Assembly (NCBI GenBank): GCA_937988775.1
Contig: CALKHP010000052.1
Coordinates: 206,737 to 270,736, forward strand
Direction: 5' to 3'
From: an uncultured Alphaproteobacteria bacterium
Lineage (GTDB): Bacteria; Pseudomonadota; Alphaproteobacteria; Rhizobiales; Beijerinckiaceae
DNA length: 64,000 nt
Below the pieces are notes generated by a model. The model made no database searches, had not been told where the DNA came from, and saw only the letters and a program-made list of their open reading frames with translations. The position numbers and the translations under genes were made by a program. Below, one piece after another: positions 18,253 to 28,124 of the stretch. Position 1 is the stretch's first letter. The number at the start of each line of letters is the position of its first letter.

Positions 18253-19926
18253 ATGCAATCCGATCTCGCCATCGCCCGCGCAGCGGTCATGCAGCCGATC
18301 GCCGCGATCGCCGACCGGATCGGCATTCCTGAATCGGCGCTGCAGCCCTACGGGCGGTATATCGCCAAGATCGATGCCGCCTATCTCGCAGCCCTGCGCG
18401 AACGGCCTCAGGGCAAGCTGGTGCTGGTGAGCGCGATCAGCCCGACGCCGGCGGGCGAGGGCAAGACCACGACCACGGTCGGGCTCGGCGACGCGATGAA
18501 CCGCATCGGCCGCAACACGGTGATCGCGCTGCGCGAGCCGTCAATGGGCCCGGTCTTCGGCGCCAAGGGCGGCGCCAATGGCGGCGGGCGGGCGCAGGTC
18601 GTGCCGATGGAGCAGATCAACCTGCATTTCACCGGCGATTTCCACGCCATCACCGCGGCGCATAACCTGCTGGCCGCGATGATCGACAACCACATCTACT
18701 GGAGCAACGCGCTCGGCATCGACACCAGGCGCATCGCCTGGCGCCGGGTGATGGACATGAACGACCGGGCGCTGCGCTCCATCGCCGCCGGCCTCGGCGG
18801 CATCGCGAACGGCTTTACGCGCGAGACCGGCTTCGACATCACCGTCGCCTCCGAGGTGATGGCGATCTTCTGCCTCGCCCGCGACGCCGACGATCTCGCC
18901 GCCCGCCTCGCCCGCATCGTGGTGGCCGAGACGCGCGAGCGCAAGCCCGTCACCGCCGCCGATCTCAAGGCGGTCGGCGCGATGTGCGCCCTGCTGGCGC
19001 AGGCCCTCCAGCCCAATCTGGTGCAGACGCTCGAGGGCAACCCCGCGCTGCTGCATGGCGGGCCGTTCGCCAATATCGCGCATGGCTGCAACTCGGTGAT
19101 CGCGACGCGCGCCGCGCTTGGCCTCGGCGATTACGTGGTGACGGAAGCCGGTTTCGGCGCCGATCTCGGCGCGGAGAAATTCCTCGACATCAAATGCCGC
19201 CAGGCCGGGCTGAAGCCTGCCTGCGCCGTGGTGGTGGCGACGATCCGGGCGCTGAAGATGCATGGCGGCGTCGCCAAGGGCGACCTTGCCCGCGAGGACC
19301 TGAGCGCGCTCGGGGCCGGGCTCGCCAATCTCGGGCGCCATGTCGGCAACCTGCGCAAATACGGCCTGCCGGTCGTGGTCGGCATCAACCATTTCGCGAG
19401 CGATACCGAGGCCGAACACGCGCTGCTCGAGGAAATCTGCGCCCGCGAATACCACGTCAAGGCGATCACCTGCCGGCACTGGGCCGAGGGCGGCGCCGGC
19501 GCCGAGGCGCTGGCGCGCGAGGTGGCGGCGCTGTGCGACAAGGACGAGGCGCATTTCCAGCCGCTCTATGCCGATGCCCTGCCGCTGGCGGAAAAAATCC
19601 GCACCATCGCCCGCACCATCTACGGCGCCAGCGACATCGCGCTGTCCGACAGCGCGGCGCGCCAGCTCGCCGCCTTCGAGCGGGCCGGCCACGGGCGGCT
19701 GTCGATCTGCATCGCCAAGACGCAATATTCGTTCTCGGCCGATCCGACGCTGATGGGCGCGCCGAGCGGCCATATCCTGCCGATTCGCGAGGTCAGGCTG
19801 TCGGCCGGCGCCGGTTTCGTGGTGGCGATCTGCGGCGACATCATGACCATGCCCGGCCTGCCGCGCGCGCCCTCGGCCGAGAGCATCCATCTCGATGCCG
19901 ACGGCCATATCGAAGGGCTGTTCTGA
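18253..19926 (+). CDS. fhs: Formate-tetrahydrofolate ligase
   Basis: 557 residues, full length. It makes 10-formyltetrahydrofolate from formate, ATP and tetrahydrofolate. The ATP-binding PAGEGKTTTTVGLGDAM motif and the downstream REPSMGPVFGAKGGANGGG and FTGDFHA blocks are intact. The C-terminal end LPRAPSAESIHLDADGHIEGLF is typical. It follows the aminotransferase by 121 bases and has no folate partner gene nearby; in many alphaproteobacteria it serves formate and C1 assimilation. Confidence 0.97.
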   Translation: MQSDLAIARAAVMQPIAAIADRIGIPESALQPYGRYIAKIDAAYLAALRERPQGKLVLVSAISPTPAGEGKTTTTVGLGDAMNRIGRNTVIALREPSMGPVFGAKGGANGGGRAQVVPMEQINLHFTGDFHAITAAHNLLAAMIDNHIYWSNALGIDTRRIAWRRVMDMNDRALRSIAAGLGGIANGFTRETGFDITVASEVMAIFCLARDADDLAARLARIVVAETRERKPVTAADLKAVGAMCALLAQALQPNLVQTLEGNPALLHGGPFANIAHGCNSVIATRAALGLGDYVVTEAGFGADLGAEKFLDIKCRQAGLKPACAVVVATIRALKMHGGVAKGDLAREDLSALGAGLANLGRHVGNLRKYGLPVVVGINHFASDTEAEHALLEEICAREYHVKAITCRHWAEGGAGAEALAREVAALCDKDEAHFQPLYADALPLAEKIRTIARTIYGASDIALSDSAARQLAAFERAGHGRLSICIAKTQYSFSADPTLMGAPSGHILPIREVRLSAGAGFVVAICGDIMTMPGLPRAPSAESIHLDADGHIEGLF

Positions 19927-19941
19927 CAGTTCCTCGCCTTG

Positions 19942-20240
19942 TCCCGGCCTTGAGCCGGGACCCAGACGGCCAACATCTCGTTTCCCTGGCCCCCGGATCA
20001 AGTCCGGGGGAAGACGTTTGCGCTTGTCATTCCCGCGGAGGCGGGAATCCAGAGCCGCCGCGTAAACGGCCCCTGGATTCCCGATCGCGCTGACGCGCGT
20101 CGGGAATGACACTGGTGACAGTGAGCCTTTGCGAAGCGGGATCGGCGGATCAAGTCCGCCGATGACGGCTGCAATGTTCGCGCTCGCTCCTCCGCCGTCA
20201 TGGGCCGGCTTGACCGGCTCATCCCGATGCGAAAAGCGCG
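19942..20240. repeat. Cluster of REP-like palindromes
   Basis: The 408-base gap between fhs and hisS has no gene. It is a mosaic of short palindromes: TCCCGGC..GCCGGGA (19942-19960), CCCCGGA..TCCGGGG (19991-20009), ATTCCCGC..GCGGGAAT (20029-20048), ATTCCCGA..TCGGGAAT (20077-20107), CGGCGGATCAAGTCCGCCG (about 20143-20161) and a GTCATGGGCCGGCTTGACCG unit (about 20198-20240). Each type recurs elsewhere in the window (21844, 25797, 34747), so they are dispersed intergenic repeats. Confidence 0.85.
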
Positions 20241-20334
20241 CCATCGCCCGGCCCTGCCTTAACGTGCGGACGAGACGGGCGCCCCTTCCGATTCGGCGAT
20301 GACAAAACCGAGCCCGCGCGCTAAGCGAAGCGCC

Positions 20335-21822
20335 ATGTCCGATACGCTCAGCAAACTCGCCAAGACCCTGCCCCGCCTGCCGCGCGGCTTCATCGATCAC
20401 GGCCCGGCCGCGCTTGGCGCGCAACGCCGCATGCTGGAGACGATCCGCGAGGTCTACGAACTGTACGGTTTCGAGGCGGTCGAGACGCCGTTCGTCGAAT
20501 ATACCGAGGCGCTCGGCAAGTTCCTGCCCGATACCGACCGGCCGAATGCCGGCGTGTTCTCGTTCCGCGACGATGACGAGCAATGGCTCAGCCTGCGCTA
20601 CGACCTGACCGCGCCGCTCGCCCGCCACGTCGCCGAGCATTTCGACCGGCTGCCGAAACCGTATCGCAGCTACCGCGCCGGCTATGTCTTCCGCAACGAG
20701 AAGCCCGGACCGGGGCGCTTCCGCCAGTTCATGCAATGCGATGCCGATACCGTCGGCAGCGCCTCGCCGGCGGCCGATGCCGAAATCTGCATGATGGCGG
20801 CCGACACCATGGAGCGGCTCGGCATCCCGCGCGGCGCCTATATCGTCAAGGTCAATAACCGCAAGGTGCTCGACGGCGTGATGGAGGCGATCGGGCTCGG
20901 CGGCGAGGCCAATGCCGGCCGCCGCCTGACCGTGCTGCGCGCCATCGACAAGCTCGACCGGCTCGGCCCCGACGGGGTGAAACTTCTGCTCGGGGCCGGC
21001 CGCAAGGACGAGAGCGGCGATTTTACCAAAGGTGCCGGGCTCGATGACAGCCAGGCCGCGACCATCCTCGCCTTCACGAGCGCGCGCGCCGGCGACAACG
21101 CCGCCACGATCGCCAATTTGCGGACGCTGACGCTGGCGGGCGCTGGCGAAGAGGGTATCGACGAACTGGCGCAGATCGCGGCCCTGACGGCCTCGTCCGG
21201 CTATGGCGAGGACCGCGTGCTGATCGACCCGTCCGTGGTGCGCGGGCTCGAATATTACACCGGCCCGGTGTTCGAGGTCGAACTGACCTTCGAGGTGCGC
21301 GACGAGGATGGCCGCAATGTGCGCTTCGGCTCGGTCGCCGGCGGCGGGCGCTATGACGGGCTCGTCGGCCGCTTTCGCGACGAGCCGGTGCCGGCGACCG
21401 GCTTCTCGATCGGCGTGTCGCGGCTCATCGCGGCGCTGACCCATCTCGGCAAGGTCAGCACCGAGGACGAAACCGGCCCGGTCGTGGTGCTGGTGATGGA
21501 TCGCGATCAGGCCGCCAGCTACCAGAAGCTCGTCGCCACGCTGCGCCAGGCCGGCATCCGCGCCGAGATGTATCTCGGCGCCGCCGGCATGAACGCGCAG
21601 ATGAAATATGCCGACCGGCGCAATTCGCCCTGCGCGGTCATCCAGGGCTCGAACGAGCGCGCGGCGGGCGAGGTCCAGATCAAGGACCTCAAGCTCGGCG
21701 CGACGCTGCGCGCCATCAAGGATCGCAGCGAATATCTCGCCCAGCAGGCGGAAGCGCAGTTCTCGGTCAGGAGCGAGGATCTGGTGGCCGGCGTCAGGCG
21801 GGTTTTGGCGCGCAAGGGCTGA
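20335..21822 (+). CDS. hisS: Histidyl-tRNA synthetase
   Basis: 495 residues. Class II motifs are clear: RYDLTAPLARHVA, motif 2 YRAGYVFRNEKPGPGRFRQF, histidine loop GLEYYTGPVFE and motif 3 GFSIGVSRLI. It charges tRNA-His; the cognate tRNA-His gene lies at 59286. I start at MSDTLSK (20335); an ATG 12 codons earlier has weaker support. Together with hisZ and hisG downstream it forms the cluster common in Hyphomicrobiales, here interrupted by an antisense outer-membrane protein gene. Confidence 0.95.
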   Translation: MSDTLSKLAKTLPRLPRGFIDHGPAALGAQRRMLETIREVYELYGFEAVETPFVEYTEALGKFLPDTDRPNAGVFSFRDDDEQWLSLRYDLTAPLARHVAEHFDRLPKPYRSYRAGYVFRNEKPGPGRFRQFMQCDADTVGSASPAADAEICMMAADTMERLGIPRGAYIVKVNNRKVLDGVMEAIGLGGEANAGRRLTVLRAIDKLDRLGPDGVKLLLGAGRKDESGDFTKGAGLDDSQAATILAFTSARAGDNAATIANLRTLTLAGAGEEGIDELAQIAALTASSGYGEDRVLIDPSVVRGLEYYTGPVFEVELTFEVRDEDGRNVRFGSVAGGGRYDGLVGRFRDEPVPATGFSIGVSRLIAALTHLGKVSTEDETGPVVVLVMDRDQAASYQKLVATLRQAGIRAEMYLGAAGMNAQMKYADRRNSPCAVIQGSNERAAGEVQIKDLKLGATLRAIKDRSEYLAQQAEAQFSVRSEDLVAGVRRVLARKG

Positions 21823-21843
21823 CGGGCGCAAGCAATCGCCTGG

Positions 21844-21985
21844 GCCCCGGATCAAGTCCGGGGCAAGACGCGCGAGGAAACTGAGCGGTCTTGTGCCGGG
21901 CTTGACCCGGCACCCAGCCTCGACCGACCGCGCCTCACCAACCGTCATGGGCCGGCTCGACCGGCCCATCCCGATACGAAAGGCG
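21844..21985. repeat. REP-like palindromes between hisS and the outer-membrane gene
   Basis: Contains CCCCGGA..TCCGGGG (21844-21862), TGCCGGG..CCCGGCA (about 21893-21912) and a GTCATGGGCCGGCTCGACCG unit (about 21942-21985). It fills nearly all of the gap between two convergent genes and may end both transcripts. Confidence 0.8.
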
Positions 21986-21992
21986 CGGCGGC

Positions 21993-22916
21993 TCAGAAAC
22001 CGTAGGCGAGCTTCGCCTTGACGATGTGCTGCGAGAAATCGCTCAGGTCGAGATTGCCGGGCACGCCTTTCGCCTTGCCGGAAAGCTGGATATCCCAGGC
22101 GGCCGAAAGCGCCAGGTCCTTGGTCGCCTGCCAGTAGATGCCCGGCCCGGCATAGGTGGCATAGCCAAGTTCGTCGCCGAAGAACACGGCGTCATAGCGC
22201 CGGAAATGGTCGAGTTCGGCGCTGATGAACACGCCGTCAATGATCTGATAGGCGAGCGAGGCGCCGATGCGCAGCGTCGAGGCGCGCGCATAGCCCGACT
22301 TGAACAATTGCGGCATGTCGGTCCAGTTCGAATCCATGCCGAGATTGAGCGCGCCATACAGCTTGCCGGCGATCAGCTCCTTGTCGAGGAACAGGCTGTA
22401 GACCGCGTCCCAGCTGCTGTCGGAGCGCAAGCCCGGCGGGCCATAGAGGCCGCCGCTCAGCGCCGCGCCCTGCAAGGCGAGGTCGAAGGTCGCGCCGACG
22501 CCATGGGTATCGCGGCCGAGGAATTTGTATTTCACCTCGATGCCGCCGCCATATTGCGACCCGTGCAGCGCGTTGAAGCCATAGGCTTTCGAATTGGCCG
22601 CGCCGGCGAACAGGTAAGGCCCGATCTTGACGCAGGGGAAGGCGCCGTAGGACAGCTGCGCCGTGGCGAGATGGCCGTCGGCGCTGCCGTTGCGCGCACC
22701 GAAACTGCCGCCATAGGTCAGCGAGCCGGACAGCGCGCCGACATCGTTGACATCGGAGCCGGTGTTGAAGCCGAACACATCGGTGGCAAGGCCGTTCTTC
22801 TCGAGGCAGGCGGTGGCGGCGACCGGCGCCGGGGCCGGCTTGTGGATCGGCAGGTCGGCGGCCTGCGCGGAGGAGATCAGGGCGAGCGTGGCGATCGAGG
22901 CGGCGATGAACTTCAT
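21993..22916 (-). CDS. Outer-membrane beta-barrel protein
   Basis: 307 residues. A signal peptide (MKFIAASIATLALISSAQA) is followed by ADLPIHKPAPAP, an opening shared by many Hyphomicrobiales outer-membrane proteins. The rest alternates short amphipathic strands and turns, and the last residue is phenylalanine (AKLAYGF), the signal for outer-membrane insertion by the BAM machinery. Two cysteines (TACLEKNG, FPCVKIG) could form a disulfide. It is transcribed against hisS and hisZ, between the two. The ligand or channel function is unknown. Confidence 0.75.
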   Translation of the reverse strand: MKFIAASIATLALISSAQAADLPIHKPAPAPVAATACLEKNGLATDVFGFNTGSDVNDVGALSGSLTYGGSFGARNGSADGHLATAQLSYGAFPCVKIGPYLFAGAANSKAYGFNALHGSQYGGGIEVKYKFLGRDTHGVGATFDLALQGAALSGGLYGPPGLRSDSSWDAVYSLFLDKELIAGKLYGALNLGMDSNWTDMPQLFKSGYARASTLRIGASLAYQIIDGVFISAELDHFRRYDAVFFGDELGYATYAGPGIYWQATKDLALSAAWDIQLSGKAKGVPGNLDLSDFSQHIVKAKLAYGF

Positions 22917-23186
22917 GGGGGGTGCCCTTCGGGAGGAATATCCGCCGCGAAATTCCTCCCGGCGCCGGCGCTTGTCACGTCCATGATTTATGCTTTTGGC
23001 CCAAAAAACCGGCATATCCGCGCATTGCCGGCGGATGTTGCAAATCAACACCTTGATCGGAATTGCTCGAAACACCGCATTTGCGGCTGCTCGCTTCGCG
23101 GCAACAGGGCTCGTAAACGTTGTTTCACCGGAACAGTCGCATCGCGCGCCCGTCTTTGCTAAGAACCGCGCGATCAAGGGGTTTTC

Positions 23187-24299
23187 ATGCTCAAGACCAA
23201 GCAATCGCGCGAGGCGGCGCTGGCGGCATTGTTCGAGCCGACGGGCTATGGCCGCGCCGACCCGGCGCTGCTGCAGCCGGCCGACAGCTTTCTCGAATTG
23301 TCGGGCGAGGATATCCGCCGGCGCCTGTTCCTCACCTATGACGGCACCGGCCGCGAATATTGCCTGAGGCCCGAGTTCACCATTCCGGTGGCGCGCGCCT
23401 ATCTCGCCGACATGCCGAAGGCGATGCCGGCCAATTACTGGTATTGCGGCCCGGTTTTCCGGCACCGGCCGCAGGGCAGCGGCGAGTTCCTGCAAGGCGG
23501 CATCGAATCGCTCGGGCGTACGGATCGTGCCGCCGCCGATGCCGAGACGCTCGATATCGCGTTGCAGGCGTGCCGCGCGCTCGGCGTCGCCGCACCTCAG
23601 ATCGCGCTCGGCGATGTCGGGCTGCTCGACGCGGTGCTTGCCGGGCTGAAACTCCCGGCCGATACCATGCGCCGGCTGCGGCGGCGGCTCGCCGGCGGCC
23701 AGCCGCCGGCGGCGCTCCTCGATGCGCCGGAGGGCGACACGGCATCGAGCCTCGGCGGCTATGCCGGGCTGCTCACGGCGCTCGAAGGCGTCGACAAGCA
23801 GCAGGCGCAGGCCTTCGTCGCCGATGTGCTGTCGATCGCCGGCTTGCAGAATGTCGGCGGGCGCAGCGTCAGCGACATCGCCGAGCGCTTCCTCGCCAAG
23901 GCGGGCCAGAACGGCGCGGCCCTGTCGGGCGAGAACGCGGCGCTGATCGGCGATTTCCTAGCGCTGAGCGGCCACCCGGACGAGGTCTCCGCCAAGGCGC
24001 GCCGGCTCAGCCAGGATGCGGGCCTTGCGATCGACGCGGCACTCGACGAATTCGACACCCGCACCGGCTTCATGGCGGCGCGCGGCATCGATATCGAGGC
24101 GCTCAAGGTCGCGACCGCCTTCACGCGCAACATGGATTATTATACCGGCTTCGTGTTCGAGATGACGGCGCCGGGCCAGCCGGCGACGCTGATCGCCGGC
24201 GGGCGCTACGACAACCTGCTGACCCGCCTCGGCGCGCGCGAGCCGGTGCCGGCGGTCGGCTGCGCCATCTGGGTCGAGCGCTTCGGAGAAACGGCATGA
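23187..24299 (+). CDS. hisZ: ATP phosphoribosyltransferase regulatory subunit
   Basis: 370 residues. A paralogue of histidyl-tRNA synthetase that lacks aminoacylation and forms the hetero-octamer with short-form HisG, making it active and sensitive to histidine. The class II core is seen (YDGTGREYCLRPEFTIPVAR; RHRPQGSGEFLQ; NMDYYTGFVFEM). AAGGGG lies before the ATG. The stop overlaps the hisG start (ATGA at 24296), so the two subunits are coupled in translation. Confidence 0.93.
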   Translation: MLKTKQSREAALAALFEPTGYGRADPALLQPADSFLELSGEDIRRRLFLTYDGTGREYCLRPEFTIPVARAYLADMPKAMPANYWYCGPVFRHRPQGSGEFLQGGIESLGRTDRAAADAETLDIALQACRALGVAAPQIALGDVGLLDAVLAGLKLPADTMRRLRRRLAGGQPPAALLDAPEGDTASSLGGYAGLLTALEGVDKQQAQAFVADVLSIAGLQNVGGRSVSDIAERFLAKAGQNGAALSGENAALIGDFLALSGHPDEVSAKARRLSQDAGLAIDAALDEFDTRTGFMAARGIDIEALKVATAFTRNMDYYTGFVFEMTAPGQPATLIAGGRYDNLLTRLGAREPVPAVGCAIWVERFGETA

Positions 24300-25279
24300 G
24301 CGGCGCGGGCAACGGCAAACTCATCCTTGCGGTGCCGTCCAAGGGGCGGTTGCAGGAGAACGCCGCCAATTTCTTCGCGCGCGCCGGGCTGGTGCTGCAA
24401 CAGGGCCGCGGCAGCCGCGACTATAGCGGCAGCCTCGCCGGCGTCGCCGATGTCGAGGTGCTGTTCCTGTCGGCCTCCGAGATCAGCGCCAAGCTGGCGG
24501 CCGGCGGCGCCCATCTCGGCGTCACCGGCGAGGACCTGATCCGCGAGAGCATTCCCGACGCCGACGCCAAGGTCGAGCTGCTGACGCCGCTCGGCTTTGG
24601 CCAGGCCAATGTTGTCGTCGCCGTGCCGCAGGCCTGGATCGACGTGCGCAACATGGCCGATCTGGAAGATGTCACCGCCTCGTTCCACGGCCGCCATGGC
24701 CGGCGCATGCGGATTGCCACGAAATACCTGAACCTGACGCGCGACTTCCTCGCCCGCCACGGCGTCAGCGATTACCGGCTGGTCGAGAGCCTCGGCGCGA
24801 CCGAAGGGGCGCCGGCCTCGGGCGCGGCCGAGTTGATCGTCGACATCACCACGACCGGCGCGACGCTCGCCGCCAACGGGCTCAAGGTGCTGGAGGACGG
24901 CACGATCCTGCAATCGGAGGCCAATCTCGTCGCCTCGGTCGGCGCCAACTGGACGCCGAAGGCGCGCTGCGCCGCCCGCGCCATTCTCGCACGCATCGCG
25001 GCGGAGGAACGCGCCCGCACGCAGCGCGAGGTGCGGGCACGCTTTCCCTCCGGCACGATGCCGGCGCTCGCGCAGCAGGCCGGCACGCATTTCGGCGCCG
25101 TGGCGCTGCGCACCGAATCGTGCGGCGATCTGGTGCTGCATGTGCCGCACGGCCGCGCCGCTGATCTCGCCGGCTGGCTGATCGAGCAGGGCGCGGACAC
25201 GGCCATCGTCACCAGGCTCGATTATGTGTTCTCGCGCCAGAACCCGCTCGACGAGAAGCTGACCGCCCGTGTCGGCTGA
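24296..25279 (+). CDS. hisG: ATP phosphoribosyltransferase catalytic subunit
   Basis: 327 residues. First step of histidine synthesis: ATP and PRPP to phosphoribosyl-ATP. LILAVPSKGRLQ opens the protein, and the PRPP-binding loop reads ELIVDITTTGATL. Its dependence on HisZ is expected from the neighbour with overlapping start. The C-terminal 90 residues (from about LARIAAEER) are a variable end seen in alphaproteobacterial HisG in place of the canonical ACT-like regulatory domain of long forms. Confidence 0.95.
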   Translation: MSGAGNGKLILAVPSKGRLQENAANFFARAGLVLQQGRGSRDYSGSLAGVADVEVLFLSASEISAKLAAGGAHLGVTGEDLIRESIPDADAKVELLTPLGFGQANVVVAVPQAWIDVRNMADLEDVTASFHGRHGRRMRIATKYLNLTRDFLARHGVSDYRLVESLGATEGAPASGAAELIVDITTTGATLAANGLKVLEDGTILQSEANLVASVGANWTPKARCAARAILARIAAEERARTQREVRARFPSGTMPALAQQAGTHFGAVALRTESCGDLVLHVPHGRAADLAGWLIEQGADTAIVTRLDYVFSRQNPLDEKLTARVG

Positions 25280-25330
25280 CGCCGCCCGGCCGGGCTGGAT
25301 CGTGGCGCAGCGATGACTTATCCTGGCGCG

Positions 25331-25762
25331 ATGACACGCTATGTCCTCCTCCTGGCGCTGGCGGCCGGGCTTGTTGCGCCCGCCCTGGCGCAGGCCGCGC
25401 CGCGCAAGGCGCCGCAAAAGCCGCTCAAGCTCGATCCGTTTCCGATCGGCCAGTCGTTTCGCCTCGCGAGCATCAACGGCAAGGCGGTCAGCGGCAACCT
25501 GACGCTCAGGGTCGACGACACGTTTCGCGGCAGCGGCTCGAGCGGCTGCAACAGCTGGTCGGCGGCGATGTATCCGCTGAAGAACGGCCGGCTCGCCATG
25601 GGCCCCGTGGCGATGACCAAGCGCGCCTGCCCCGGCCCGGTCATGGCGCTCGAGCGGCGCTATCTCTACGCGCTGCATTCGGGTTTGCGCTGGTCGACCC
25701 CGCCCGGCGCGCTCGTGCTCAAGGGCGCGGCCGGCACGCTGCGCTTCGAACGGGCGTATTGA
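25331..25762 (+). CDS. META-domain exported protein
   Basis: 143 residues from the ATG at 25331, which opens the signal peptide MTRYVLLLALAAGLVAPALA; an ATG six codons earlier is possible. The mature part has GSSGCNSWSAAMYPLKNG and GPVAMTKRACPGP, the double-cysteine pattern of META/HslJ domains, found in heat-shock and envelope proteins with no known enzyme activity. It trails hisG by about 50 bases on the same strand and may be read through from it. Confidence 0.75.
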   Translation: MTRYVLLLALAAGLVAPALAQAAPRKAPQKPLKLDPFPIGQSFRLASINGKAVSGNLTLRVDDTFRGSGSSGCNSWSAAMYPLKNGRLAMGPVAMTKRACPGPVMALERRYLYALHSGLRWSTPPGALVLKGAAGTLRFERAY

Positions 25763-25796
25763 GAGCGGCAGGCAGAGCTTCCTTCGCCTCCCCCTT

Positions 25797-25875
25797 GTCC
25801 CGGCCTTGAGCCGGGACCCAGCTTTGCCTGCAAGCGTCTCGTTTCCATAGGCCCCGGCTCAAGGCCGGGGCGAGA
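25797..25875. repeat. Two REP-like palindromes at a convergent junction
   Basis: TCCCGGC..GCCGGGA at about 25797-25816 and CCCCGGC..GCCGGGG at about 25852-25870 lie between the convergent META and ABC transporter genes, where they may form terminators for both. Confidence 0.75.
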
Positions 25876-25886
25876 CGGCCAACGCT

Positions 25887-27971
25887 TCACGCGCTGGCGG
25901 GCGCCAGTTCGCGCGGCGTCGAGATGCCATCGTCGCCGGGCCGGAGGTCGACGCGGCGCTGGTGCAGATCGACCAGCGTGCTGCGATGGCCGATCGAGAC
26001 GATGGTGGTCTCCGGCAGCATCTCGCCGATAGCCTGGTAGATCGCCGCTTCCAGCGGCTCGTCGAGGGCCGCCGTCGCCTCGTCGAGGAAGAGCCAGTCC
26101 GGCTTGGCGAGCAGGGCGTGGGCAATCGACAGGCGCTGCTTCTCGCCGCCCGACAGGCGCTGCGCCCACAGGTCCTCGTTGTCGAGTTCGGCGACGAGAT
26201 GGCCGAGCTTGACCGCCTCGAGCGCGGCGCGCACCGCCGCGTCGTCGAACGCCTTGCTCGCTTCCGGATAGGTGACCGCCTCGCGCAGCGTGCCTTGCGC
26301 GATATAGGGCTGCTGCGGCAACAGCAGCACGGTCTTGCCGGCCGGCACGGTGATCTGGCCGCTGACGAACGGCCACACGCCGGCAAGCGCCCGGAACAGC
26401 GTCGACTTGCCCGAGCCGGACGGGCCGGTGACCAGCGTGCGCTCACCGGCCCGGAAGGTGAATTCCGGCACGGTGGCGATGGTGCGCCCGTTGGGGAGCT
26501 TGAGCGCCAGATCGCTGATCGCGACATGATCGGCCGGGCCCTGATGCGGCTCGGGCTGGGCGGCGCCGATGGCATCGGCCCGGCGCATGCCGTCATTGAA
26601 GGTGGTCAGGCGGTCGATGATCGCCTTGTAGGCGGCCAGCGTCTGATACGAGGTGATGAAGAAGCTCATCGCGCTGTTGACCTGCCCGAAGGACTGCGCG
26701 CCCTGCTGCAACTGGCCGAGCGTGATCTTGCCAGCGAGGAAATACGAGCCCGTCAGGATATAGGGGAAGGCGACGCTCATCTGCTGCCACGAGAAGGTGA
26801 AGCCGACGAGCTTCAGGCGCCGGATCAGCAGCGCGATGAAGTTGTCGACGATATCGCCGAAGCGGGCGCGCAGGCGCTTCTGCTCGGCTTCCGCGCCCGA
26901 GAGCAGCGCGACCTGCTCGCCATATTCGCGCAAACGGGCGAGCGCGAAGCGGAAATTCGCCTCGACGCGCTGGCGCAGGAAGTCGAGCCGGATCAGCGGC
27001 CGGCCGATGAGGTGGGTGAACAGCGTGCCGATGATGGCATAGGCGAGCACGACCCAGACCAGGAAGCCGGGCACGACGACATTGGTGCCGGGGAAGACGA
27101 AGCCGCTCGAAATCTCCCACAGGATGACGGTGAACGAGACCAGCGTCGCCAGTTGCGCCAGCAGCCGCGTCGAGAGCGCCATGGTCTGCGAGATGAAACT
27201 GTCGACATCGTCGGCGATGCGCTGGTCCGGGTTGTCGGCGGCAAGCCCGAGCAACTGCATGCGGTAATGCGTGCCGTCATTCAGCCAGCGCGAGAAATAA
27301 TTGCGGCTGAGCCAGGTGCGCCAGCGAATCTGCAGCATGCTGTCGCTCCAGATGTCGAGCATCTGAGAGATGATCCAGCACACCAGCAACGGCACGAAAA
27401 CCGACCACATCTGGAACCAGAACGCGGCCGCATCCTTCGATTGCAGCGCGTTGAACAGGTCGCGATACCAGATGTTCAGCCTGATCTGCATCGCCACCTG
27501 GATGAAGTTATTGGCGATGATGAAGCCGATCAGCGCGCGCGCGGCAGCACCCCGGCTCGGGAAAAACCGGCTCAGGCGGCCGAAATCGCCCGTGTCCTTC
27601 TCGGGCGCGTCGAAATACGGGTCGGTCAGGCCCATCACGGTACGGATCAGCGGGATGAAGGACACGCCATAGACGATGGCCGCGAAACCGACCGCGGCCG
27701 AGGCCATGAAGGGCGGCGGCAACAGCGCCATCACGCTCGATGGCAACATGTGGATGGCGCCGAGATAGCTCATCAGCGCCAGGAACATGAAGCCGAGCGC
27801 GTACATCACCACGAAGACCTTCAGGAAGGTCGAGATCGGGCGCGACGCCCACACGATGCCGGCGAGGATCAGGCCGGAGACCGGCACGTAGAATGGCAGG
27901 CTGCCGCCGTCCCAACTGAACACGCCAAGCAGGATCGACAGAATGGCGGTGACCAGGGCGACGATCTGCAT
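25887..27971 (-). CDS. ABC transporter with fused permease and ATPase, YddA/SbmA-BacA-like
   Basis: 694 residues. About eight hydrophobic helices, the first four as an N-terminal extension, lead into the ABC_membrane_2 (SbmA/BacA-like) domain with FNALQSKDAAAFW and NPDQRIADDV (about 170-270). The ATPase domain has Walker A GPSGSGKSTL, signature LSGGEKQRLSIAHALL and Walker B DWLFLDEATAALD. BacA-like relatives import peptides and affect very-long-chain fatty acids of lipid A in rhizobia; the ATP-fused YddA type is less known. It probably works as a homodimer. Substrate is not decided by sequence. Confidence 0.88.
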   Translation of the reverse strand: MQIVALVTAILSILLGVFSWDGGSLPFYVPVSGLILAGIVWASRPISTFLKVFVVMYALGFMFLALMSYLGAIHMLPSSVMALLPPPFMASAAVGFAAIVYGVSFIPLIRTVMGLTDPYFDAPEKDTGDFGRLSRFFPSRGAAARALIGFIIANNFIQVAMQIRLNIWYRDLFNALQSKDAAAFWFQMWSVFVPLLVCWIISQMLDIWSDSMLQIRWRTWLSRNYFSRWLNDGTHYRMQLLGLAADNPDQRIADDVDSFISQTMALSTRLLAQLATLVSFTVILWEISSGFVFPGTNVVVPGFLVWVVLAYAIIGTLFTHLIGRPLIRLDFLRQRVEANFRFALARLREYGEQVALLSGAEAEQKRLRARFGDIVDNFIALLIRRLKLVGFTFSWQQMSVAFPYILTGSYFLAGKITLGQLQQGAQSFGQVNSAMSFFITSYQTLAAYKAIIDRLTTFNDGMRRADAIGAAQPEPHQGPADHVAISDLALKLPNGRTIATVPEFTFRAGERTLVTGPSGSGKSTLFRALAGVWPFVSGQITVPAGKTVLLLPQQPYIAQGTLREAVTYPEASKAFDDAAVRAALEAVKLGHLVAELDNEDLWAQRLSGGEKQRLSIAHALLAKPDWLFLDEATAALDEPLEAAIYQAIGEMLPETTIVSIGHRSTLVDLHQRRVDLRPGDDGISTPRELAPASA

Positions 27972-28124
27972 GCGGGGTAACCTTAGGCGCGCGGGGAATC
28001 ACATTGGAAGCCGCTAATTAGGCGTAAATCGGTCGAATGCCCAGCCACGAACGCAACAAGGCCGGACGGCCCGCTCCGGCAAGGAGGGACCGCCCGGCCA
28101 CGCTTGATGCATGCAAGGACGCTG

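Noticed and set aside
18541..21969. A long minus-strand frame opposite fhs and hisS
   Set aside because: It lies across two genuine genes and an intergenic repeat block, is rich in Arg/His/Asp, and shows no protein family.
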